Shown here piece after piece: positions 35,023 to 43,006 of a stretch of DNA of 64,000 nucleotides; position 1 is the stretch's first letter; each line of letters begins with the position of its first letter. The DNA is from JAQGMV01 sp035626595 (lineage in GTDB: Bacteria > Pseudomonadota > Gammaproteobacteria > Burkholderiales > SG8-41): assembly GCA_035626595.1 (NCBI GenBank), contig DASPNJ010000134.1:6988-70987 (forward strand). The letters run 5' to 3'. Made by a program: the position numbers and the translations under genes. The notes beneath the pieces are model-generated. The model saw nothing but the letters and a program-made list of their open reading frames with translations, was not told the origin of the DNA and did not search any database.

Positions 35023-35050
35023 AAACGGGCTGCCTCGAGGCAGCCCGTTT
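35023..35050 (+). terminator. Rho-independent terminator
   Basis: Perfect 28-nt palindrome with 14-bp arms AAACGGGCTGCCTC / GAGGCAGCCCGTTT, followed by GTTCGT. The A-run before and T-run after the GC core make it usable on both strands. It closes the low-complexity gene ending at 34978. Confidence 0.85.
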
Positions 35051-35113
35051 GTTCGTACAGCACCGCATCCCAGGCAGAGCGACGGCGAATCCGATTAAGG
35101 CGCGGTATTCTCC

Positions 35114-36907
35114 GTGCCTGTGCAGCACGATTCGACATTCAGGCGGATAGGCGGTGAAGCCGGCGCCACGGTGACACTCGTCGCCGAGGGCGCAAGCGTG
35201 GAAGCCCGTGACGGCGACAGTGTCGCCGCGGCCATGCTCGCGGCAGGTATCGACCACTGCCGCACGACGCCGGTTTCGGGCGCCCCGCGCGCGCCCTATT
35301 GCATGATGGGCGTGTGCTTCGACTGCCTGGTGACGATCGACGGCGTCGGCAACCGACAGGCATGCATGACGCGCGTGCAGCCGGGCATGCGTGTAGAGCC
35401 CCAGCGCGGGAAGCGCGACATCGCCGCCGAAGGACAGGCGCAGGGAAACGATCGGTTTGCCGTCGATCGTCGGCCGGCGCAGACGGAGCCGCAGGCGAGC
35501 GCCGGCGTTATTCGCGAGAGCTACGACGTCGCCGTCGTCGGCGCCGGCCCCGCGGGGCTCGCCGCGGCGGCATGGTGCGCGCGTGCAGGGCTCTCGACGG
35601 TGCTCTTCGACGAGCAGAGCTCGCCCGGTGGTCAGATCTACCGCGGCATCACCGATTCGCCGGTTGCCGCCGGCGGCGTGCTCGGTGAGAGCTACGCGCG
35701 CGGCCGCGCGCTCGTGCAGGCATTGCGTGTGAGCGGTGCGCAGTACGTGCCAGGCGCGACGGTATGGAGCCTCGATCGCGCGCGAGAAATCGGCGTATCG
35801 GTCGCGGGGCGTTCCTGGCTCACGCGTGCGCGCCGGATCATCCTCTGCGGCGGCGCGCTCGAGCGTCCGTTTCCGGTTCCGGGCTGGACGCTGCCGGGCG
35901 TGATGACGGTCGGTGCGGCGCAGGGACTTCTCAAGTCCTCCGGCCTCGTCGCCTCGAACCGCACGGTGCTCGCGGGCTGCGGTCCGCTGCTGTGGCTGCT
36001 CGCGTGGCAATACCTCAACGCCGGCGCGAGGATCGACGCCATCCTCGACACCACCGAGCGAGGCGCGCGCACGCGCGCCATGCCTCACGTGCTGCCTTTC
36101 GTGTTCTCGGGCTATTTCGCGGAAGGTTTGCGGCTGCTGCGCGCGGTCAGGCGCAAGGTGCGCGTGGTGAGCGGCGTGGACGCGCTGCGCGCCGCAGGCG
36201 ACGGCCGGGTTCGATCGGTGACGTATGCGGTCGATGGCCGCGAGGAAACGCTGCCGGTGGATCTCCTGTTGCTGCACCAGGGCGTCGTGCCGAACGTGAA
36301 TCTCGCCATGGCAACCGGCGTCGAGCACCGCTGGGACGATGTACAGCTTTGCTGGACGCCGGTGCTCGACGCCGACGGCAACTCGAGCGTGGAGGGTGTC
36401 GCGCTCGCCGGCGACGGCGCGGGCATCGCAGGGGCGCGCGCTGCCGAATTCCGCGGCACGCTCGCTGCCATGGCGGCTGCGCGCGCGCTCGGCCGCGACG
36501 TGCCGGACGGCGACGACAGGCGAGCGCGCGAGAGCCTCACGCGCGCCATGCGGGGGCGCGCATTCCTCGACGCGCTGTACCGTCCGGCGCAGTCGTTTCG
36601 CCGGCCTGCCGGTGACGTGATCGTGTGCCGTTGCGAAGAGGTGACGGCGCGCCAGATCGAGGAGGCGGTCGCGCTCGGCTGCCCGGGTCCGAACCAGATG
36701 AAGACGTTCCTGCGCTGCGGGATGGGGCCGTGTCAGGGACGTCTGTGCGGCCTTACCGTGACCGAGCTCATCGCGCAGGCGCGCGGCGTTCCGCCGCAGG
36801 ACGTCGGCTACTACCGCCTGAGGCCGCCGATTAAACCGATCACCGTCGGCGAGCTTGCGGGGATGCCGCTGGCGGAAGCGGCCGTAAAAGCCGTCGTGCG
36901 AAGCTGA
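35114..36907 (+). CDS. Fused 2Fe-2S / FAD oxidoreductase / BFD-like [2Fe-2S] protein
   Basis: 597 residues joining modules that are usually separate genes. Residues about 10-100 are a ferredoxin-like (Fer2_4) domain with PYCMMGVCFDC and a fourth Cys in RQACMTRV. Residues about 135-480 are a two-dinucleotide FAD/NAD fold (VAVVGAGPAGLAAAAWCARAG, CGGALERPFPVPGW, GVALAGDGAGIAGARAAE). Residues about 510-570 are a BFD-like cluster domain (VCRCEEVTARQIEEAV, LRCGMGPCQGRLC). This matches the alpha and gamma parts of opine, hydroxyproline or hydrogen-cyanide-type dehydrogenases; the DAO-like catalytic partner is not nearby. The start is the GTG at 35114. Confidence 0.88.
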   Translation: MPVQHDSTFRRIGGEAGATVTLVAEGASVEARDGDSVAAAMLAAGIDHCRTTPVSGAPRAPYCMMGVCFDCLVTIDGVGNRQACMTRVQPGMRVEPQRGKRDIAAEGQAQGNDRFAVDRRPAQTEPQASAGVIRESYDVAVVGAGPAGLAAAAWCARAGLSTVLFDEQSSPGGQIYRGITDSPVAAGGVLGESYARGRALVQALRVSGAQYVPGATVWSLDRAREIGVSVAGRSWLTRARRIILCGGALERPFPVPGWTLPGVMTVGAAQGLLKSSGLVASNRTVLAGCGPLLWLLAWQYLNAGARIDAILDTTERGARTRAMPHVLPFVFSGYFAEGLRLLRAVRRKVRVVSGVDALRAAGDGRVRSVTYAVDGREETLPVDLLLLHQGVVPNVNLAMATGVEHRWDDVQLCWTPVLDADGNSSVEGVALAGDGAGIAGARAAEFRGTLAAMAAARALGRDVPDGDDRRARESLTRAMRGRAFLDALYRPAQSFRRPAGDVIVCRCEEVTARQIEEAVALGCPGPNQMKTFLRCGMGPCQGRLCGLTVTELIAQARGVPPQDVGYYRLRPPIKPITVGELAGMPLAEAAVKAVVRS

Positions 36908-37017
36908 TGCGGCGCGCGTTGGCGCCGTACGACACGCAGAGCTTCGAGATCGCAGACAGTTAGCGGACGGCCGCGGAAAGGCGTCGCGATTGGCGACGCC
37001 CGTTCGATGCGATCGGT

Positions 37018-37356
37018 ATGAGCGCCTCGGCGAGCGGCTTCGGCTCCGGCGCGTTCAGCTCGGGCTCCTACGACTCGAGCGCGTTCAGCGCCAGCGCGCA
37101 GGACGGCGGCTCGTTCGCCGAGATCGATCCCATCGGCGAGGAGCACGCCGCGCTCGACACGGAGGTCTACGTGGTGCCCGCGCCGCTCGCCGAGTTCGAC
37201 GGTTCGGGCTACTGGAGGGACGAGGTCGCTTCTGCGGAGGACCTGGAGCAGCTCAAGACCGAGAACGTCTACGTCATGACGCCGATCTACGACGTGATCG
37301 ACGAGCAGATGCTGCTGTCCTTCGAGAGCGATAGCTCGGGCGATTCCAGCGCATAA
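37018..37356 (+). CDS. Small Ser/Gly-rich acidic protein
   Basis: 112 residues, unknown family. The first 45 residues are Ser/Gly/Ala/Phe-rich (SGFGSGAFSSGSYDSSAF). The remainder looks folded and acidic (HAALDTEVYVVPAPLAEFDG, then ENVYVMTPIYDVIDEQMLL). Codon third positions are almost all G or C, like true neighbours. No signal peptide or cysteine is present. An 8-bp hairpin (36980-37000) lies just upstream and may terminate the oxidoreductase transcript or lie in the leader. It converges with the GGDEF gene. Confidence 0.6.
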   Translation: MSASASGFGSGAFSSGSYDSSAFSASAQDGGSFAEIDPIGEEHAALDTEVYVVPAPLAEFDGSGYWRDEVASAEDLEQLKTENVYVMTPIYDVIDEQMLLSFESDSSGDSSA

Positions 37357-37365
37357 CGTGCGCGG

Positions 37366-38817
37366 CTAGGCCGCGCGCACCGCGTCGCGGCCTTCTTCCT
37401 TTGCCGCGTACAGCGCACGGTCCGCGCGGCCGATCCACGTGTCGATCGGCTGCTGTGGCTCGTAGGCGGCGACGCCGGCGCTGATCGTCAGCGCAACGGG
37501 GATGCCTTCGTGCGTGATCTGCATGGCGCGCACGGCGCCGCGAATCTTCTCCGCGAGCCTCATGCCGTCTGCTGCCGTGGTGTTCTTCGCAATCACCAGG
37601 TATTCCTCGCCGCCCCAGCGGAACACGAAGTCGGCGCTGCGCAGCGCGCCGCGGATCACCTGGCCTGCTTCGACGATGGCGCGGTCGCCGACGGCATGCC
37701 CGAACCGGTCGTTGATCTGCTTGAAACGATCGATGTCGATCAGGATGGCGGCGAGCGCGGTCTTTTCGCGCGCCGCTTCTCGCAGCGCCTGCGGCACGAG
37801 GAGATCGAACGCCTGCCGGTTCGCAAGCCCGGTCAGCTTGTCGGTCGTCGCCATGTTCTCCAGACGCCGCTGATAGCGGCCGATCGTGAGCGTCGTGAGC
37901 AGCAGCACGACCGCCGTGATGAGCACGCTGATCACGATGTCGATATAGAGCGCGCGGCGCGCGCTCGCAAGCGCGTCGTGCTCGCTCTGCGCGACGAACA
38001 GATACCAGTCGAGCTCGGGGATGAAGCGCACGTTGAGGAGCTCGGTGCGCCCGCGGCTCTGGTAACGGTACGAGCCGGCGCCGCGCGAGAGGATGTCCTC
38101 CGCGATCGCGCCGAGCCCCTCGAGGTCGCGGATGTTGCGGCCTTCGGCGGCGGTGCCACGCCCGAAGAGCGAGATGACGCCGCGTTTGTTCACGAAATAG
38201 ACGCTGCGCCGGTATTTCTCCTGGTAACGCCCGATCAGGTCGCGCACGGCTTCGACGGTGAGGCCGACGCCGGTCGCGCCGAGGTAGCGGCCGTCGTAAT
38301 CGAGCACGCGGTAATTGATGAAGATCGTGAGCGCGTCCTTGTTCGCGGCGTCCGGATCGACGTTGAGCTCGTAAGGCGCGCTCATCCCGATCACGCGGAA
38401 ATACCACGCGTCGCGCGGCTCTTCGGGGGATATCTTCTTCAGCACCCCGTCGGCCTGGTAGTAGATCCGCGTGCGCGCCGAGACGAAGAAGCTCGTGACG
38501 GCGCCATAGCGCTGACGGATGCCGTGAAGGTAGCGCGTGATACGCGAGACGTCGGCTTCGCCGCCGTTCACCCAATCGTGCAGGAACGTGTCCGCAGCCA
38601 TGAGCGACGAGATCAGCACCGGGCGCAGCAGGTCTTTCTGAATCTCGGAATAGATATTGTCCGAGGTGAGCGGCAGCTCGCTCGCCACGATCGACTCGCG
38701 GATGGCGGTGCGCGAGCTCACGTAGTTGATGACGGCGATCGCGGTGAAGCCGAGGGCCAGGAGCAGTGAGACTGCGATTGCGAGCTTGCGCTTGTCCTGG
38801 CTGATGCTGGAGGTCAC
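37366..38817 (-). CDS. Membrane diguanylate cyclase with periplasmic dCACHE-like sensor
   Basis: 483 residues. A helix at about 10-30 leads into a large extracytoplasmic sensor (about 32-300) of dCACHE type (VTSFFVSARTRIYYQADG, INYRVLDYDGRYLGATGVGL). A second helix (about 305-330) precedes a GGDEF domain. The active-site signature is WGGEEYL, an accepted GGEEF variant with Tyr last. The RSAD I-site lies five residues before it, so product feedback is likely. It synthesises cyclic di-GMP. The GTG at 38817 overlaps the PrpD stop in a GTGA, so it is coupled to that metabolic gene. Confidence 0.87.
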   Translation of the reverse strand: MTSSISQDKRKLAIAVSLLLALGFTAIAVINYVSSRTAIRESIVASELPLTSDNIYSEIQKDLLRPVLISSLMAADTFLHDWVNGGEADVSRITRYLHGIRQRYGAVTSFFVSARTRIYYQADGVLKKISPEEPRDAWYFRVIGMSAPYELNVDPDAANKDALTIFINYRVLDYDGRYLGATGVGLTVEAVRDLIGRYQEKYRRSVYFVNKRGVISLFGRGTAAEGRNIRDLEGLGAIAEDILSRGAGSYRYQSRGRTELLNVRFIPELDWYLFVAQSEHDALASARRALYIDIVISVLITAVVLLLTTLTIGRYQRRLENMATTDKLTGLANRQAFDLLVPQALREAAREKTALAAILIDIDRFKQINDRFGHAVGDRAIVEAGQVIRGALRSADFVFRWGGEEYLVIAKNTTAADGMRLAEKIRGAVRAMQITHEGIPVALTISAGVAAYEPQQPIDTWIGRADRALYAAKEEGRDAVRAA

Positions 38818-40184
38818 GGCGCGCGTACCACGCAACGCATGAGCTCCGCGGCGGATTCGAGCGATTCGAGCCTGAGCATGAGCTCGACGGCGCGCCGGGC
38901 GCGCGCGGCCGCAAGGCCGCCGTGCTGCGCGCATTCATCGAACTTCGCGACGAGCTCGTCCTGCGTGAGCGGGTTGTCCGTCGCGCCTTTGGCCGGAAAA
39001 TACGCTTCGGTCAGCGTGCGGCCGTCTTTCAGAACGACCTTGATGTTCACGCGCGCTTTGGAAACGGTGATCTCCGGGTCCGGGTGGACCTTCACTTTTT
39101 TAACCATCGCCTGCACGTCGGGCCGGCGCACCACCTCGTCGCTCACTTCGCGCAGCCCGAGCTTGCCTTCCAGCAGCGTGATCGCGGCCCAGTATTCGGC
39201 GCTGAACTTCGCTTCGAGCCCGGTCCTCGGCTCGTGATACATGAGGATGTTGAGCGAGTGCGGCCGCACGCCGCATTCGACGCGCTCGACGTCTTCAGCC
39301 TTGATGCCATGCGCGTTCATGAGCGACTGCATGCCTTCGACGGCGCCGAGTGCGGAGGCGCACACCGGGTGCGCCTTGAGATTGATGCCGCGGCCGAATG
39401 TCTTTTCGAGAATGCCCCACGGTGCGCCGAAGCCGTCGATCTTCGACAGATCGTATTTCTCGGCAACGAGCTTCAAATACCCGACTTTGCCTTCGAACGC
39501 GGTTTTCGCGCTGGTGAAGCCGCCTTTCGCGAGCAGGGCGGCGCGCACCCCGATCTCGTTGGCGCGGCCGGCATGGAACGACTTGCAGTGCGTGCCGAAC
39601 TGCTCCTGAAAGCCGCCTGCTTCGGAGGCCGCGATGCCGAAGGCGTGGGTCGCCTCCCCCTGGGTGAGCGCGAGCAGCTTCGCCGCCGCCGCGGTGGCGC
39701 CGAACGCTCCCACGGTGCACGTCGAATGCCAGCCCCGCGCGTAGTGATCGCCGCAGTCGACCAGCGCTTCACCGAGCTTCCACTGTACTTCGGTGCCGAC
39801 CATATAGGCGGTAAGCATGTCGCGGCCGCTCGCTTCCAGCTTTTCGGCCAGCGCGAGGATCGCCGGCACGATCACCACCGAGCCGTGGCCGATGAAAATC
39901 TGGTTGGTGTCGTCGTAGTCGAGCACGTGGCCGAACACGCCGTTCGCGAGCGCCGCGCCGGTAACCGAAGTCTTGCCGCCGATGCCGATCAGCGTGGCGT
40001 CGGCATGTCCGCCGACCGCGTCGAGATAGTGCGACACCGGCTGGCGAATCGCCTCGGCGGAGCCGGCGATCGCGACGCCTACCGTATCGAGCATGCACTG
40101 CTTGGCCTTTTCGACCGCCTCCGGCGGGATCGCGGAATAGTCGGTGCCGACGGTGAGCGCGGCGAATTTCTCGGTGAGGAGCAC
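38814..40184 (-). CDS. MmgE/PrpD family protein
   Basis: 456 residues from the GTG at 40184, which has GGAGG four bases upstream; the frame also stays open to a GTG at 40247. Family blocks are LDTVGVAIAGS, GHVLDYDDTNQIFIGHGSV, YARGWHSTCTVGAFGATAAAAKLL, HAFGIAASEAGG and AHPVCASALGAVEGM. Members are 2-methylcitrate dehydratase, cis-aconitate decarboxylase-like or iminodisuccinate epimerase relatives, so a carboxylic-acid lyase or isomerase is likely. No prpB/prpC is near, so methylcitrate metabolism is not supported. It is coupled to the diguanylate cyclase gene. Confidence 0.85.
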   Translation of the reverse strand: MLLTEKFAALTVGTDYSAIPPEAVEKAKQCMLDTVGVAIAGSAEAIRQPVSHYLDAVGGHADATLIGIGGKTSVTGAALANGVFGHVLDYDDTNQIFIGHGSVVIVPAILALAEKLEASGRDMLTAYMVGTEVQWKLGEALVDCGDHYARGWHSTCTVGAFGATAAAAKLLALTQGEATHAFGIAASEAGGFQEQFGTHCKSFHAGRANEIGVRAALLAKGGFTSAKTAFEGKVGYLKLVAEKYDLSKIDGFGAPWGILEKTFGRGINLKAHPVCASALGAVEGMQSLMNAHGIKAEDVERVECGVRPHSLNILMYHEPRTGLEAKFSAEYWAAITLLEGKLGLREVSDEVVRRPDVQAMVKKVKVHPDPEITVSKARVNIKVVLKDGRTLTEAYFPAKGATDNPLTQDELVAKFDECAQHGGLAAARARRAVELMLRLESLESAAELMRCVVRAP

Positions 40185-40426
40185 GAGGCCTCCGAAATAG
40201 TCTGTGACGCGTCGTTCTCGCTCGCGACGTGTAAGAGATCGCGTCACGATGCGGAATGTTCTGTCGCTGACAGGTGTGTAGGAGAGTTCCTGACGCGAAT
40301 CGGCACGGGCGCAACAGTTCGTGAAATGCTACGCGCTTCCAGGGCCTGTTTTCTTGCGCCGCCTGATACTTGCAGGTATGTCTTAAATTTACATCAACCT
40401 TACGGCGCAAGCTCGAAGTACACATC

Positions 40427-43006
40427 TTGGACCACCTGCGGATCCTGCTGATCGAAGATTCCGAGCTCGATGCAGAGCTGTGCGTGCAGGAGCTGCGTCA
40501 GGCCGGTCTGGACTTCGACGCGAACCGGGTGTGCACGCGCGCGATGCTGGAACGCGCGCTCGCGACTGAGCCGCCGCACGTGATCCTGTGCGACTTCAGC
40601 ATGCCGACGGATCTCGATGGCATGCTCGCGCTGGGCATCGCCCGCGAACGCGATCCGGACATGCCGTTCGTTTTCGTGTCCGGCACCATCGGCGAGGAGC
40701 GCGCGGTCGAGGCGATGAAGGCCGGGGCGACCGACTACGTGCTGAAGGACAGGCTCGAGCGGCTCGCGCCGGTCGTCCGGCGTGCGCTCAAGGAAGCCGA
40801 AGCCCGTCATGCCAAGGCGGACGCGGAGGTGGCGCTCCGCGTGAGCGAGGCGCGCTTCCGGTCGTTCATGGAGTATCTCCCGGGAAATGCTTCGATCGCG
40901 GATGCCGAAGGCCGCTACACCTTCGTCAACGAGCTGTGGGAGAAGACGTTCGGGCTGCCGGCGGAGCGCGTCCTCGGGCGACGTCACGAAGAGATCGCGG
41001 CGGAGGCGCTGGTCAGCGTTCCCGCGCATTATCAGGAGGTGCTGAAGCACAACCGTCCGATCGAAAGGCTCACGCGCACCGGCAGCAACGGCGAGGCGCG
41101 CTGGTGGCTCTCGCACCACTTCCCGATTCCGGCGGCGGACGGCCGCTCCACCATGGTCGGCACGATCGCGATCGACGTCACCGAGCGCAAGCTCCAGGAA
41201 GAAAAGATCGCGCGGTTGAGCCGCATCCACGCGGTACTGAGCGGGATCAACTCGGCGATCGTGCGCCTGCGGGACACGACGCAACTGCTCCACGAGGCGT
41301 GCCGGATCGCGCACGAGGACGGCGGTTTCGGCGTCGCCTGGGTCGGGACGATCGACGCCATGGGCGCGGTCACGCCTGCCGCGTGCGTGGGGCTCACGGC
41401 AGGCGATCCGCAGCCGAGCGCGCTCGTGATCACCGGTAAACCCGACGCTGGAGGGGTCGTCACCCAGATGCTCCAGTCCGGCGAGCCCGCGATCTGCAAC
41501 GACTTGCGGCGGGACATTTCACGGCACAGCGCGCGGCGCAGGGAAGCCGTGCGGCAGGGCTGCCGCTCGCTCGTTGCGCTGCCGCTCACCATGCGCGGGC
41601 GCGTCGTCGGCGTGTTCTGTCTCTACGCCATGGAGGTGAATGCCTTCACCGCGGAGGAGCTCAAGCTGCTCATGCAGCTCGCCGGCGACGTGTCGTACGC
41701 GCTCGAGTACATCGAAAACGAGCGCAAGCTCGATTACCTCGCGTGGCACGATCCGGTGACCGGCGCAGGCAACCGCGAGCGGCTCCGCGACCGGCTGGAC
41801 CGTGCGCTCGCCGAGCGCACTGCCGGCGGCGGCTCGCTCGCGGTGCTGGTCTGGGACATGAAGCGCTTCAGGACGATCAACGACACCTTCGGGCGCGACA
41901 AGGGTGACGAGCTCCTGCGCGAGCTTGCGGTGCGCTCCCGCAAAGCGTTGCCGCGCGTCGAAGACGTCGGGCGTATATCGGCCGATGTTTTCGGCGGCTA
42001 CATCCGCGACATCGGGAGCGCGTCCGAGGTCGCCGGGCTGCTGGAGCAGGCCGCGCTCGTGTTCGGCGAGCCGTTTCAGCTCCAGGGCGCCAAGCTCGCC
42101 ATCGGCATCACGGCAGGTGTGGCCGTGTCCCCGGCGGACGGCATCACCGCCGATGTGCTGCTCGCCAACGCGGAGGCGGCGCTCAGGCAGGCGAAGGGTC
42201 GCGGGGAGCGCTTCGTGTTCTACGAGCCGGCCATGAGCGCGCGCGTGGCGGAGAAGCTGACGCTCGAGAGCAAGCTGCGGGTCGCGCTCGACAAGGAACA
42301 GTTCGTGCTGCATTACCAGCCCAAGGTCGATCTAGCCAGCAACGAGGTGAAGGGCGTGGAGGCGCTGATCCGCTGGAACGATCCGGAGACCGGGCTGGTG
42401 CCGCCGATGAAATTCATCCCGCTGCTGGAGGAAAGCGGGCTCATACTCGAGGTCGGGCGCTGGGCGATCGCGCGCGCCGTGGAGGACTGGCGCTCGCGTA
42501 CGTCGGCAGGGCTGCCGACGCCGCGCGTCGCGGTCAACGTCTCGTCGGTACAATTGCGGCGCAGCGGTTTCGTCGACGTCGTGGCGAGCACGCTCGGCGG
42601 GCACCCGCTGGGGCACGGTATAGACCTGGAGATCACGGAAAGTCTGCTGATGGAGGACATCGAGGAGAACATCGGCAAGCTGCGGTCGCTGAAGGAGATG
42701 GGCATCAACATCGCGATCGACGATTTCGGCACCGGCTACTCGTCCCTGAGCTACCTCGCGCGTTTGCCCGTCGATGCGCTCAAGATCGATCGGCTGTTCG
42801 TTAGAACCATGCTCGACAAGCCCGAGAGCATGACGATCATCACGACGATCATCTCGCTCGCGCACGCGCTGCGCCTGCAGGTCGTGGCGGAAGGCGTCGA
42901 AAGCCGCGAAGAGGCGAAGCTCCTTCGACTGCTGCAGTGCGATCAGGCGCAGGGCTACACGTTCAGCAGGCCCGTGCCGTGGGACGAGTGCTTCAAAGCA
43001 CAGTAG
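40427..43006 (+). CDS. REC-PAS-GAF-GGDEF-EAL cyclic-di-GMP phosphodiesterase response regulator
   Basis: About 859 residues. The receiver (1-120) has the phosphoacceptor Asp55 in VILCDFSMP and the lysine in YVLKD. A PAS domain (about 145-265), a GAF-like domain (about 290-430), a GGDEF domain (about 440-600) and an EAL domain (about 610-855) follow. The GGDEF signature is replaced by DVFGGY, so it is unlikely to cyclise GTP. The EAL side is intact: GVEALIRW, VNVSSVQL, EITESLL, DDFGTGYSSL and EGVES. Only TTG starts fit (40427 at the receiver start, or 40370). It overlaps the kinase gene. Confidence 0.87.
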   Translation: MDHLRILLIEDSELDAELCVQELRQAGLDFDANRVCTRAMLERALATEPPHVILCDFSMPTDLDGMLALGIARERDPDMPFVFVSGTIGEERAVEAMKAGATDYVLKDRLERLAPVVRRALKEAEARHAKADAEVALRVSEARFRSFMEYLPGNASIADAEGRYTFVNELWEKTFGLPAERVLGRRHEEIAAEALVSVPAHYQEVLKHNRPIERLTRTGSNGEARWWLSHHFPIPAADGRSTMVGTIAIDVTERKLQEEKIARLSRIHAVLSGINSAIVRLRDTTQLLHEACRIAHEDGGFGVAWVGTIDAMGAVTPAACVGLTAGDPQPSALVITGKPDAGGVVTQMLQSGEPAICNDLRRDISRHSARRREAVRQGCRSLVALPLTMRGRVVGVFCLYAMEVNAFTAEELKLLMQLAGDVSYALEYIENERKLDYLAWHDPVTGAGNRERLRDRLDRALAERTAGGGSLAVLVWDMKRFRTINDTFGRDKGDELLRELAVRSRKALPRVEDVGRISADVFGGYIRDIGSASEVAGLLEQAALVFGEPFQLQGAKLAIGITAGVAVSPADGITADVLLANAEAALRQAKGRGERFVFYEPAMSARVAEKLTLESKLRVALDKEQFVLHYQPKVDLASNEVKGVEALIRWNDPETGLVPPMKFIPLLEESGLILEVGRWAIARAVEDWRSRTSAGLPTPRVAVNVSSVQLRRSGFVDVVASTLGGHPLGHGIDLEITESLLMEDIEENIGKLRSLKEMGINIAIDDFGTGYSSLSYLARLPVDALKIDRLFVRTMLDKPESMTIITTIISLAHALRLQVVAEGVESREEAKLLRLLQCDQAQGYTFSRPVPWDECFKAQ

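Noticed and set aside
36811..37146. 111-codon - strand frame
   Set aside because: Overlaps the end of the oxidoreductase gene and the start of the Ser/Gly-rich gene on the other strand; no support.
38922..40451. 509-codon + strand frame over the PrpD gene
   Set aside because: Shadow of the - strand PrpD gene; composition and lack of motifs do not support coding.
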